From Phialophora verrucosa (Eukaryota > Ascomycota > Eurotiomycetes > Chaetothyriales > Herpotrichiellaceae), in NCBI GenBank assembly GCA_002099365.1, contig MSED01000004.1:1984001-2048000 (forward strand): a DNA stretch of 64,000 bases, in the 5' to 3' direction. The notes beneath the pieces were generated by a model. It was not told where the DNA came from. It saw only the letters and a list, made by a program, of their open reading frames with translations, and did no database searches. The position numbers were made by a program, and so were the translations under genes. Shown here in pieces: positions 53,610 through 64,000 of this stretch; position 1 is the first letter of the stretch, and the number at the start of each line of letters is the position of its first letter.

Positions 53610-56015
53610 AGGGTGGCAACACACGTGAAAGATGGTCATCAAGCAGAAACGGGCCCTGAGATGGACAGGAGAGATACCTTCACAGGCTGAATCTAAGAAC
53701 ATACATGAAGGATTCCGGGTTGTGCTGAGATGGGTCAGAACTTCTCCGTCCCTTGAGCTCACGTGGTACTGTAGTTGCTGAATGTCATCCGCCCAATTGG
53801 CGGCCGGATTCTTGAGAAGTTCTCTCGATCTTCCACAATCAGCCTGAACAGTCTTGACTCAAGAAACTGTGTGTGTGCTTACTTCCCAGCTAGCCTTCCA
53901 CATTGATGATATTCGCTCGAACTTGCGTGTCAAATGTCATCACGTCTGATACCCTGTGCGGGCTGGCTCCAGCAACACAGAGGCAAACCCGACAAGAGTT
54001 CCTGCCCGACAAGAGTTCCTGCCCGACAAGAGTTCCTGCCCGACAAGAGTTCCTGCCCGACAAGAGTTCCTGCCCGACAAGAGTTCCTGCCCGACAAGAG
54101 TTCCTGCCCGACAAGAGTTCCTGCCCGACAAGAGTTCCTGCCCGACAAGAGTTCCTGCCCGACAAGAGTTCCTGCCCGACAAGAGTTCCTGCCCGACAAG
54201 AGTTCCTGCCCGACAAGAGTTCCTGCCCGACAAGAGTTCCTGCCCGACAAGAGTTCCTCAGCCCATAACTTGAGAATATCCGAAAAGACCATGGCGAGGT
54301 CCGATGAGCCTCGCGTCAACTCGGCAAGAATGTCGGGTGGCCAAGCTCGCACATCGCTTCTCTCCCTCTTGCCTAGTTGAATGAAGCAAAGGGCAGTCCG
54401 CAGACAAATTGAAACTCACTACGGTGCCCGGCTACCATATTTTTAAAAGCCCCGGTTCGTGCACACGCCAGCTCGCTGCAAAATTAGTAGGCTTGCTTCT
54501 CTTGGCCAACCCCCATGCCTTTCATCTCATCTACCGACATGTGAGAAAAACATTTCGGTCAACAAAACAAGTGCACCGACCGATTTCTTTCGGGTGCCAG
54601 TCAGTAGACGGAACGGTGCTTCTATTCCTCCGAGGGAAGATCTGCATACCCGCTGACCATAACGTCCGTTGTATCCCCCAGTTCCAGATACCATACTAGG
54701 TGTTGGAGTAATTACCTTACTCTCGGGACCAAACTCCGCATGCGTGGGTGGGTGGGTGGGCGGGTTGGTGGATGCTGTTATTTGTCACTACACTATCCAT
54801 AGCTTTAAGACGAGGCATCAAAGGATATGTAGGGAGCACGGCATCGCCGCCGAGGCAGTAAAGAAGATCCGATCGGTGTTGTTCTCGACAGGTCACTAGA
54901 ACGACCAACTATTGTGTGGATGAGCGGGACACGGACAAGGAGAGGGTGGACGTCGGTGGCCCGCCGGAAGCTCGGCATACCGGTGGGACAGATGTTGCGA
55001 AGAATGCTTTCATGGTATAGTATGTCGTTGACCGCAGCGATGATCCATTGCTCTAGCCTGGACTTGCTGGGTCGTCAGAGCGACGGCTGAAAAGGGAGAG
55101 GGGCGACAAGGCTAGAGAATGCGGGGAGAATTTTCCAGACACCTGTTTCCCCTCGATATTTCTGCCAATACGGAGCAATTGGCGGTATAAGCCGAGAACT
55201 CTGTGAGGTGTGCCGAAGGTGCCTTAGCTGTCCAGGGTTAAGCAGTCGAGCTTGACTACACTTGTTACAGCTGCAGAAGCGTATCTCGTATCAAGGAACC
55301 AGTAGGATGACTCAGCGGCACTCCTTCTGAAAAGGTTCTATGGCGAATGACAAGCGCCGCGTTTAGTCACCTCCCCCTTGAAGAGCGACGTCGGTGTTGC
55401 AGTCGGTGGTGAGCTGCACGCAATCTCTATCCTATTCGTTACTCATTGTCGGCATATTGACACGACCCCTGCGGCACCTGGTGCAGGGCTCAAGGAGAGA
55501 CATGGCAGATCTGCGTTTGTGTACAACAATTCAATGCATTGCCAGTTCAGGCAGGCGACGGGATGCGGCGAAATGGTCTCATCGGACGAATCTGGGGGGC
55601 CCAAGATATTATTGCCTCGCAGCTACTGGATAGAGAGGAGAGGGTGCTTTGGCGCCAGCCTCGAGAGAACGTGGCTTCAGTCCAGTCTTGATGATTTGCC
55701 CACATCCCTATCGAGTCGAAGGGAAGTTGGTGCGAGGCGCTGCCTAGACCACCTTGGCTCGGCAAACCTGTCTTGGCTCCATGGGCAAGTGGTCTGGCAA
55801 GATGAATGGGCTACTTGTGGCTTCTGCAGTCAAGGCTGCAGCCTACCCTACAGGGAGTCGGATGTCTTCGGTTTGGGGGTTGACGAGAGACCCTCTGTGC
55901 GTAAAAGAGCCAGACAACAGCCTGCTTGGAACAAAGTCGATTTCCCTTCAGCTCCACGCCATCCGGACCGACTGCAATCAGTTGTCATCCCTGGTGTGGG
56001 ACCACATACATAATA
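53610..56015. other. 2.4-kb region without supported genes, with minisatellite
   Basis: Apart from the 17-bp minisatellite, it holds only frames without ATG or family features. A 211-codon plus-strand frame (55378-56013) opens at a non-ATG codon and has irregular composition. A gtgggtgggtgggcgg run lies near 54745. Confidence 0.45.
53991..54258. repeat. 17-bp minisatellite, 15 perfect units plus partial
   Basis: Unit gacaagagttcctgccc, 15 identical head-to-tail copies from 53991 to 54245 and a 13-base partial copy. No substitution is seen among the units. Because 17 is not a multiple of 3 and no stop arises, several overlapping reading frames are open through it on both strands; these are artefacts. 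Confidence 0.97.
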
Positions 56016-56767
56016 ATGGCTCCAAAAGGATGGACTTTGGTGATCTTCCGGTGGTTTATGGTGACTCTTGCGCTGGATTGGGGACAGGAACACCCGTACG
56101 TATCCGCCCCGCCTTCCATCAGTGTCCTTGGTGTTTGGACTGTTGAAACTGAGAACGGGCCTCAGCCTAGCTGCTTGTACACAGACGGACATAAACTCAT
56201 TGGATGCGTGCGTAGCATCTGCTGTCGACGGCCTCCTCTCTTCGTTGGATGCATCTCCGGCCTCCTCGTTCGACTATAGCAGCGCGGCATCCGTGGTGAA
56301 TAGTGCTGCCAGCGGCTTGACATCGCTCGGGTTGACGATGTCGTCCTTCCTCTCTGACCCCGCAACTTTCACTGGGGCAGAAAGCTATTCGGGGCCATAT
56401 GTCTCGGACATTGCTGCGAGTTATTCCGCGTACACCGCTACCCATACCGGCTCGGGTGGAAGCAGCTTTTCGTTTGACACGTCAGCCTTCCTGGCTACTG
56501 CGATGACTTCGGAAGGTTTGTCACTCTTCAGTGGGACAAGGTTAATGAGAGTTATTTTGACCGTATATTCCTGTGTCCATGACGTCTCCAGAGGTATCGG
56601 AAAGTACAAGCACGACACGCCCTGCCGAGGGCGACGCCACCACGGCAGCCGCAACGCCTCCTGAAGTTACTGCGGCAGGGGCCGCAGTGGCAGCGCCACG
56701 CCTAATTTCTCTCATCATGAGTATCTGGGTGGCTGCTGGAAGCATAGGTCTTCTATGGCTCCGCTGA
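56016..56767 (+). CDS. Secreted, probably GPI-anchored Ser/Ala-rich protein
   Basis: Three exons (56016-56095, 56166-56515, 56592-56767), 201 residues. The N-terminus (MAPKGWTLVIFRWFMVTLAL) is a plausible signal peptide. The body has two cysteines near the start (AACTQTDINSLDACV) and is rich in Ser, Ala, Thr and Gly. The C-terminal portion is Thr/Ala-rich and ends in a hydrophobic tail (LISLIMSIWVAAGSIGLLWL) with no long cytoplasmic end, as in GPI-anchor signals. Splicing was set by phase: gtacgt/cctcag (phase 2) and gtttgt/ctccag (phase 1). Donor 2 is weak. The family is not recognised; a cell-wall or surface role is inferred. Confidence 0.65.
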
Positions 56768-57701
56768 ACTGTTGCTCGGAGTTTTCGTAGTCAGAAGTAG
56801 GCTCAATGGCGGCACCCTGAGGGTGTTGAACAACGCCTCAGTGTCGCCGACCCGCCATGAACGCCAGACTTATGACGCAGTCGATCTGTAATAGGCCCAT
56901 GACGCAATGCACAGATTGGAGGAACTATGGTGCGTATGGCAGATTTGGAGCATAGGTTGTGGGAATACGAGCTCAGCCTTAGACCTCTTGAGCGCTCAAG
57001 TTCAAAGAGGGGGGGGGGGTTCTTCACGAAAGGATACGCATCCTCCGGGGTGCCTTGTCCCTCCAGACGTGGGAATTGGTTAAGTTGGGTCACAGCAAGG
57101 TGATACGCCACGGCTCTGTGCCCCCTTCAACAAAACCGCAAAGCCTCTACTACGGGAGGAGTAGGATGGGCAGATGCATTGCGTTGCATGTGGCTCCGCA
57201 GTAAGCGGGTACCATTTTGGGTAAACATAAAAAATGCACCTCAGCCTTTGTACCGGCCTCTTCACTAGATAGGAGAGAGGCACAATAGGCAATTTGCCGC
57301 CAGTCTGTATGACACCAGCGGCTTACGCCAGACACATCACGTCTGCGAAGTCGATTTACAAAGTAGGAAATCACATTCTGTAGTTTCCTTTATCGACAAG
57401 CCTCTGCGTTCACGGGGGGCCGAGGACATCGGGAGTCGCCCGAGTATCGATGACATGACCATTGATCAATAAAATGATCTGCCCCATTTCGGCTTTGAAG
57501 CATTCGAGCTCTCTGGTCAGCAATCTCTAGTTGTTTAATTGGAGGTAAATAGTTCGTTGGGTGGTCAGGTATCAAAGATAGAAAACCCGAGGCGGTTAGT
57601 GCCAATCTGGCCGTCCCTTGCTTACTTAGTCGTAGCCTCAAGATCAGGCCTCTCCGAAGCCTCTTCACCAATCCCGCGCTTGACTGTCCCTCTGTGGTCC
57701 A
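56768..57701. other. Convergent intergenic region
   Basis: About 0.9 kb with a run of G bases near 57010. No supported gene. Confidence 0.45.
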
Positions 57702-59655
57702 TCACGCCTTCCTTGGCTCAAAACACAGCTGCAACGATCCGAGGCCGAGCGTAAACTGCAGGGAGAAATCAGTGTTAGCTGACCGCTGTCTCGTTCCCAT
57801 GACCTTAGTTGGGAGAACTTGCATGATCCTTCGTGTCCTTCAGGAGCTTCTCCCCAGTCTCTCCCTCCGCAAGCCTTACATCGAAGGCTCGAATGATGTT
57901 TGTGGTCAGAAGGCGCACCTCCATGTACGCCAGGTTCTTGCCTATGCAGCCCATGGATCCAGTGCTGAAGGGGTGAAAAACATCCTTGTCCTTGTAAGGC
58001 ATCAGTTCGGCCGACCGGGAGCCGTGACGTTCAGGGATGAACGTGAGTGGATCGGGGTACAAGTCTGGATCTGAAGAGACGTTGTCAGCACCGCCATCAT
58101 GGGGACAGAGCGACTGCGCGAGTAAACGGGGAATAGGTTGGCAGCCCGTCTCCGTAACACAATATTGACTCTTGAAGATCATGGCCTCCACACTAGACGA
58201 CACGAACAAGCACACCCGGGCCACGTACCTCTCGCCATAGCATACAGTGGCATCTGAATCACAGTCGCTCCGGGGATATGCACGTCTCCGATGTCTACGC
58301 CCTCGTCGGGCGTTTTTCTGAACACGCCACTGGGGACAGGAGGATTGAGCCTCAACGCTTCATTGATGCTGCCGTTCAGAATTGGTGCATCTTTAATCTT
58401 GACATGCTCAATCTTTTCACCCGGCTTGACGAAGCTGTCAAGTTCTTCTCTCAGTCGGTCGAGAAGGCCTTTTTCCGTGGCGATGTGGTAGAACAAGTGC
58501 ACCAGTGTGGCGGCAGTGGTGTCGGAACCGGCAACGATGATGAGTCGACTATCGCCTTGCAACATGGGCATTTGCGCCTTCTGGCTCTCAGGATCCGACG
58601 CGTTGAAATTCTCAATCAACGTGTGAGTGATGTCTGGATCGGTTAATTTGCCTTGCATCTTCATCCGGTTCTGGAGTTGTTCGGAGCAATAGTTTAAGAA
58701 GCGGAAGTGATCTTTCGTCGCACCCGGGATGGCGAGCAGGAGTCGGAAGAACCATTCGGGTAATTGGACGCCAAGCATGTCCATGCCATCGTTCAGCAGT
58801 TTGATGGCCCAATGCATCTCGCCAGATTCGAGGCAACCGTAGGAGGTTCCGAAGGCGAGATCACCCATTACATCGAAGGAGTAGAGGTTGAACCATTTCG
58901 ACACGTCCATCGGTTGGCCTGGAGGAGTTAGATTTGCACTCTGACGTCGACGAGATATCCTGCGTCAAGAGTGGAGGGTAAAAAAGCAAGCGCCTGCACC
59001 TACCATGTGACTCTTCCAACTTCGCAACCAAGAGGTCATTGTACTTCTGCACCCGATTCTCATACCCTCTCAACGCCTTGTCGCTAAAAGCAGGACTCCA
59101 AATCCTCCGCCTCCGATCATGTACCGCCTTATTCCTTGTCGTGTGCAGAGAAGTCCTCGGGTCATCCGCTTGATACCACTCGCTCTTGGTGCATTTCGAT
59201 TTCGGGCCCAACGTGACTTCCACGCCGTCGGGGTGCGTCACGGAAACGCTGTGCGGGTCCAGCCGGACAAACTTGCCGTACTTTTTATGTTGGGCCAGTA
59301 GGTAATGGTTTAGGTTCCTTCGGGGCGCGACCTGGAAGCTAAGGTAGAAGCGAGAGAGACGAGCCCAGTAGGGTCCGGGGATTTTGTTCAAGGGATTAAA
59401 GAAGAGCCGGTAGATGACGAGGCTGCTGTAAAGGCCGACAAGGTACAGTGACGCATACTTTGCGGTGAATGAGATGGCCTCCTTGAGGGGACTATTGTAA
59501 TAATGGGTCTGTGCAACCGTTGTGACAACGCATCCGAGTAAGAATGCTTGAATGTACCGAGTAGGGTTCAGAAAGCGTTCGCCTCGTTTGAAGTAGAACA
59601 GGTGCGATGCGACGCCCGCCGCAGCGACAGCCAAAGCCAAGTTTGTCGACGACAT
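57702..59655 (-). CDS. Cytochrome P450 monooxygenase
   Basis: Four exons (59655-59004, 58918-58229, 58070-57823, 57755-57702), 547 residues. An N-terminal membrane region comprises several hydrophobic segments, followed by the proline hinge NKIPGPYW. Catalytic landmarks: I-helix AGSDTTA, K-helix EALR, PERHG in the meander, and the heme loop FHPFSTGSMGCIGK with the thiolate Cys. The last intron (57822-57756) has a GCAAGT donor. It is needed: without it the chain stops at KDHASSPN, with it the usual ending KDHFTLGLGSLQLCFEPRKA is formed. The substrate is unknown. The flanking genes do not form an obvious biosynthetic cluster, though the preceding gene is a secreted protein and the next is mitochondrial. 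Confidence 0.93.
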
Positions 59656-60368
59656 TGTGATGGCGTATGATAGAATGTCGAGGTAGAAAGGTAACGCCCA
59701 ATCCGTGGGACGAGGGGTGTACTTTCAGGAGACGCGGGTTGTACCGTGTCTTTCATTGCTCCTGGAAGCAGGATCGACTTATAGTCGTTAATGGGCCGCC
59801 CCAGGCTCCTTGGGCTTCTTAGGCCCTACGAGCTGAGCTCGCGACGGTCGAGTGCCGTGTTAGGAAACCATCCACACCATCCTAGTAAGAACCGCTTCAT
59901 TCCTTAATCGGTTGTAGTGTCTCTTAAGCATCCCACGAAAATGCGGGGTCCTTGCCAAATTCTGGGGCATCCAAGTGTCGGGGGGTTCGAGTCGAACTGA
60001 CTCGGTGACATCGACAGAGACAGCCGGACGCTCGAATCCCGCACAACGAAGAGCAGTGTCGTATTCGAGATGCGAACTCGATGTGATGCGCACGAGGTTC
60101 ATCCCAAAATCCATATCCACTTGGAGAGGACGGAAAGGTCATCTCGCCGAGGTTGGTGACGCACACTCTGTACTAAGATTCGGTGCTTACGGCCTGAAAA
60201 CGTTTCGGGTATGTGAAGACGTTTCGGGTATGGATGCTGCGCACATAATATGCATACTCGTACTATCTTTTGCGTAAAGATGGGGACACATCGCGCATGA
60301 GGCGGCCTTAAGGCACCTGACATCCGTTGCATGGGCAGAGCCTTGGCCTACTCGTTGCAGCGGCCTGT
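59656..60368. other. Intergenic, P450 upstream region
   Basis: About 0.7 kb. A directly repeated acgtttcgggtatg occurs near 60199-60231. No supported gene. Confidence 0.4.
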
Positions 60369-62179
60369 TCACCCCTCGGCTTCATGGTGCTCGTTCAAGA
60401 TGAGTTGTCGAAGAGTCTTCTCGGCTATGGGTGCGCGCATGTCACCCTTTCGTGGATGTCTCAGCATCTGGCCCATCAGGAAATGCAACTTCCCGATTTT
60501 GCCCTTTTCCACAATATCCTTGACGTGCTGGGGGAATCTTCCAATGATATCCTTCGCAATTTCTTCGTAGGATTCCGAGGACATCTCGGAGAAACGCAAA
60601 TCCTCCTGGACGATAATACCCAAGACGGATCGTTTATCGCCATTGTAGATAAGCTTGAGAATCAGTTTGGCTGAGACGCCGGTTATCTCGTTCGCCTTCA
60701 GTCGATAGATGATGTCGGCCATTGTTCTTGACGTTACTACGTTGTCGTCCCAGTGCCTCCCGTCCGACGACAACAGAGCGCCTAGCTCGTGCAGGACCCA
60801 GTTTCCTACCAGCCTGCCGTGGTCCCGGGGAGTCGTCTCGAATTTACTGCTGGCTATCAATTCGTCCACGACTTCTTGAAAGAATATCAGCCTCTCGCCA
60901 TCGTCAAGTGAAACTAACGTGCTCGCATCCGTGAATGTGAGGTCATAGTCGTTGACGAGCAAATGGACGAGGTCACTTTCCGTTGGAGGAAGAGTCCTCT
61001 TGACCCACGAAATCAGATCGTTGCTGAGGTAGAGTGGCGGAATGTCAGCATCGGGCATGTACCTGTAGTCGACCTCGCCTTCCTTGCCTCGAAGCCTCTT
61101 TGTTTTGTTTGGGGTCGTCATCGACCAGCCTCGAGTCTCGCCTTGTACAACGGCCCCCTGCTCGAGGATTCTGATCTGGCGGTCTCGCTCGGCCTTTATG
61201 GCATCTTCAATGCCTCTGAAGGTGCTGAGATTCTTGATTTCCGTGCGCTGACCCAGCCCTGTCACGCCACTGTAGGCATAGGGTCCAGCTGCAGCATCTC
61301 GGCGACGAACAGAGACATTAACATCCGCCCGAAGGCCACCTTGTTCCATACCCGTTGTGACAGCGTCAACTGCAAAGAGGATCGACTGGATCTTTCGGAC
61401 ATAAAGGGCAGCTTCGTGAGGAGAATGTATGTCGGGCAGGGAAATGATCTCAATCAAAGCCTGGCCGCAGCGATTGAAGTCGATCAGGGCAGTATTGGCA
61501 TCGTCCTCTTGAGTCCTCGCTGTGTCCTGCTCCAGTTGCACCTGCTTGATATTGACTGCCAGGGTCCTGCCCTTCTCCAGTCCGTCCTCAGCACTCAAGA
61601 CCACCTGGCCGTTCTTCGCAAAAGGATGGTAGTACTGCGTTATCTGGTAGCCGGCAGGCTGATCGTGGTAGAAATAGTGCTTGCGGTCGAAGCTGCTGGC
61701 TGGTTCAACGGTGCACCCGAGGGCGAGGGCCGCACGTAGAGCTGGTAGAATTGCACCCGGCTGAAGGACCGGGAGACTCCCCGGCAAAGCGATGTCGAAG
61801 GGAGCGATCTGATTATTCGGGACAGCACTCGGCGCCGTTATGGCAGCTACTAAACATCAGTCTTGCATCACGATGTGTGGGAAGGGCAGTAGTGTTCACG
61901 TGAGAAGAGCTTTCGAGAGGCATTGAGCTGAGCATGTATCTCGATGCCTACAGTCAATTCCCAGTCGTCCAGTATATCAAGACTCTTAGCCGTTGTGGGC
62001 GCAGCGGGAGCCGCTCGGGCAGCTTTCGCGGCATCCTTCAACTGCTTGCGTAGGGGGGCACGATCATCTTGCAGCCACGAGCTGCAGAGGTGGAAGGGTC
62101 GAAGGTCAACGCGATTCCTGGGTATGAGAGGCCGGACTGGAAGACGCTGGCGAGTCCAACTCAACCATCTTCCGTGCAT
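60369..62179 (-). CDS. PET112: Mitochondrial glutamyl-tRNA(Gln) amidotransferase subunit B
   Basis: Two exons (62179-61900, 61846-60369), 585 residues. It converts Glu-tRNA(Gln) to Gln-tRNA(Gln) in mitochondria as part of the GatFAB-type complex. The N-terminal 60 residues are Arg-rich with few acids (MHGRWLSWTRQRLPVRPLIP), a good presequence. The GatB core follows: LTVGIEIHAQLNASRKLFS, PGSLPVLQPGA, DRKHYFYHDQPAGYQITQYY, DFNRCGQALIEIISLPDIHSP, GGLRADVNVSVR, RTEIKNLSTFRGIEDAI, and EVDYRYMPDADIPP. The helical tail domain ends in LRQLILNEHHEAEG. The 53-nt intron is in phase 1 and its acceptor was chosen so that LFSPAITAPSAVPNNQ is read. Confidence 0.93.
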
Positions 62180-62657
62180 CGGCTGCGGAACGCCTGCACC
62201 ATGAACAGCCAGGGAAGTTTGGCGACCACGGTAATGGAGGGAAATGACCTGATACTCGAAGGTGACGGAGACCGGAGTAAAATCGACGTGGATCGCGTCG
62301 CCTGCAGTTTCCCTGCTCCACCGTATCGAACGGAGCGGAAAAAGTCTTCACCGGCCTTCAACATATGAGGTCAAAGGCCGAAATGCTCAGGACTTCGCGA
62401 TACCGTCTTCCTGCTTCCTTACCTGTTTGTGACAACATGATACGATCACAATGTCTGGCGGGCTAGGCTTATCGCTGCCGATCGAGCTAAATCGCCGCTC
62501 TCCTGCCCGTCGACTTCTAATCAGCGTTCCTCTCCGCCAACGACTCGAGCCCGTGCTTGTGGAGACTGACACCACATTTTCCATCATAATTCTAGCATAA
62601 TTTCTCTCCAGCCTCTCGCCTCTGAGCGCTTCGCGATGTCGCCATGATATTATTACT
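62180..62657. promoter_or_regulatory. Divergent promoter region PET112 / alpha-beta hydrolase
   Basis: 478 bases between the two start codons. No specific sites are claimed and no coding frame is supported. Confidence 0.4.
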
Positions 62658-64000
62658 ATGAGTTCATACTCTCTGCCGTCGGTTGGCGGCCGCCAGCTTT
62701 ACCAGGAACTCTGGAGCCGACCGCGGTCGAGACCTTGGACTTTAGCCACCACCACGACTCTGGGCTTGTTTCTGGGATTCGGTGCACTGCTCCTTGCAAG
62801 ATCTTACCTCTCGACAGTTCGAAGATCGGAAGAAGAAGCTGCATCTCCGGAGAGCGATCATCCTGTACTCAAAAACCACTCGACTACTCGGTCATACAAG
62901 ACGAAGTATGCAGAATACCCCTCCATACGGACGTTTTACCACCCTCACGCTCACGCGGAAAAGTCACAAGCCATCGCAGATTTACCTTTGCTGGTATTTA
63001 TCCACGGGTTGGGCGGCTCTTTGCCTCAATTTGCGCCGCTTCTGGGTAGTCTGGTCAATATCGCCCCGTGTTTTGGGATTGAACTGCCAGGCCACGGCAT
63101 ATCGGCTTTCTCACCCCAGAATTACGATGCTTACACAATCGCAGCATTTTGCGAACTATGGCAGACGGCCATCGCAGATATCTGTAGAGAGCACGGGCAC
63201 AAGAAAGTCCTATTCATCGGCCACAGTATGGGCTGCTCGATCGCTGCGCTATTGGCCACAAATCCGTCCTTCCCCTTCGACGTGTTAGGTTTCGTTGGCA
63301 TCTGTCCCAAAGCAACACCTCCGTTGCCATCTGAAGCGGCTTCGGCAAGGCGATTCCTTTCGCTACCAGATTCACTGCTCAATGTCCTGCGAATGTTGGA
63401 TAGAAGAGGTGGGATCAACTCCAAGAGTGTCGAAAGGATGGCTGGCAATGCTGCGGGTGTAGACCTCCGACGTCTGCAATTGGCATTCAATAAGAGCTTC
63501 AAGACGCCCGTCTGGAAGCGCTCGGCGCTGGGTTGTCTACCACTCTACGATTCCACCGGAAATGCAATTGGTGGTCTACCTGGAAGGGAGACCTGGGCCA
63601 GAATCCGGGTTCCCCTCTTCCTCATAGCAGGGGAAGCAGACACAGTCACCAAGCCCGCCGAAGTCGCAAAGATTGTCTCATTTCTCAAAGTACCAGCGCG
63701 TGATAACATCAAGGACGCCACAACAGAGGAATCACTTCCCACTACTACCAATTCCATACCCAACGACACACCAACAAGGAGCAAACCCGACCAAGATAAT
63801 GCCAGCAACTCCACAGCAGACGAGCGTAAATTCGGCACCCTCCCTTCTACAAGTGAAATGTCTAGCTACAATTCCACAGTCGTGAAGACCGCCGTCCTGC
63901 CCTCCCCCGCCGCTCATGCTTTAATGTACGACCACTCGACCTACCGCACCGTCGCCGGCCTCATCGAGGACTTCCTTGCCCGCTACATCTCCCCCCAACT
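62658..64000 (+). CDS. Alpha/beta hydrolase, 3' end beyond window
   Basis: The frame from the ATG at 62658 stays open for 447 codons to the right edge, so the gene is cut. Residues 30-55 hold a hydrophobic segment (TTLGLFLGFGALLLARSYL), a likely membrane anchor, then a polar Ser/Glu-rich stretch. The hydrolase fold begins with LLVFIHGLGGSLPQFAPLL (oxyanion HG), then PCFGIELPGHG and the nucleophile elbow FIGHSMGCSIAA with the catalytic Ser. A candidate acid is in FLIAGEADTVTKP. A Thr/Ser/Asn-rich loop of about 60 residues lies between that acid and the probable catalytic His segment SPAAHALMYD, an unusual insertion for the family. It is closest in style to ABHD8-like or cofactor-free hydrolases; substrate unknown. 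No intron is required in the visible part. Confidence 0.85.
   Translation, partial: MSSYSLPSVGGRQLYQELWSRPRSRPWTLATTTTLGLFLGFGALLLARSYLSTVRRSEEEAASPESDHPVLKNHSTTRSYKTKYAEYPSIRTFYHPHAHAEKSQAIADLPLLVFIHGLGGSLPQFAPLLGSLVNIAPCFGIELPGHGISAFSPQNYDAYTIAAFCELWQTAIADICREHGHKKVLFIGHSMGCSIAALLATNPSFPFDVLGFVGICPKATPPLPSEAASARRFLSLPDSLLNVLRMLDRRGGINSKSVERMAGNAAGVDLRRLQLAFNKSFKTPVWKRSALGCLPLYDSTGNAIGGLPGRETWARIRVPLFLIAGEADTVTKPAEVAKIVSFLKVPARDNIKDATTEESLPTTTNSIPNDTPTRSKPDQDNASNSTADERKFGTLPSTSEMSSYNSTVVKTAVLPSPAAHALMYDHSTYRTVAGLIEDFLARYISPQ

Noticed and set aside
53890..54380. Five overlapping long frames on both strands through the minisatellite
   Set aside because: They arise because a 17-base unit without stops is repeated; translation is a 17-residue period with no family features.
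55378..56013. 211-codon plus-strand frame
   Set aside because: It has no ATG near its start, irregular composition and no motif; it ends just before a better supported gene.

Overview
The window looks like nuclear DNA of a filamentous ascomycete (Pezizomycotina). Evidence: densely packed single genes on both strands, mostly short GT-AG introns (about 47-160 bases), and fungus-restricted families (DUF6594, CON-6 conidiation protein, HET-S/HeLo, MHYT hybrid histidine kinase, fungal formamidase). I cannot place it to class. 27 protein genes are supported, 25 complete and two cut by the window ends. Many needed splice models worked out from reading frame, intron phase and family conservation; the summed exon lengths of every spliced model divide by three.

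Layout. 1-9 kb: a truncated beta-lactamase-like hydrolase, a DUF6594 membrane protein, a CCCH-finger protein carrying the domain that databases often mislabel geranylgeranyl pyrophosphate synthetase, a nuclear-looking protein of unknown function, and an atypical SDR. 9.7-23 kb: a C2H2 transcription factor, the CCR4-NOT subunit Not3/5, D-aminoacyl-tRNA deacylase, formamidase, a ten-knuckle CCHC protein and a lysozyme-like protein. 23.7-34 kb: the replication-checkpoint mediator MRC1, divergent from an O6-alkylguanine-DNA alkyltransferase fused to a fungal N-terminal domain; then a Mim2-like mitochondrial protein, eIF2-beta and AIM24. 37-42 kb: an MHYT hybrid histidine kinase and arginase.

42.9-49 kb is the most remarkable part: a HET-S-like HeLo protein with a two-repeat prion-forming C-terminus, transcribed divergently from an NLR (NACHT plus about 23 ankyrin repeats). 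The NLR's first exon encodes little more than a matching amyloid motif. This is the arrangement of a prion-templated cell-death switch: ligand-triggered NLR oligomerisation would fold the N-terminal motif, template the HET-S tail and release the membrane-active HeLo domain. The system class is known from HET-S/NWD2 in Podospora; this pair, with ankyrins in place of WD repeats and its own motif sequence, is the best candidate for something undescribed.

49.6-64 kb: an unknown multispan membrane protein, CON-6, a perfect 17-bp minisatellite, a secreted GPI-type protein, a cytochrome P450 ending in a GC-AG intron, the mitochondrial amidotransferase subunit PET112/GatB, and an alpha/beta hydrolase running off the right end. 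No tRNA, rRNA, CRISPR or intact transposon was recognised.
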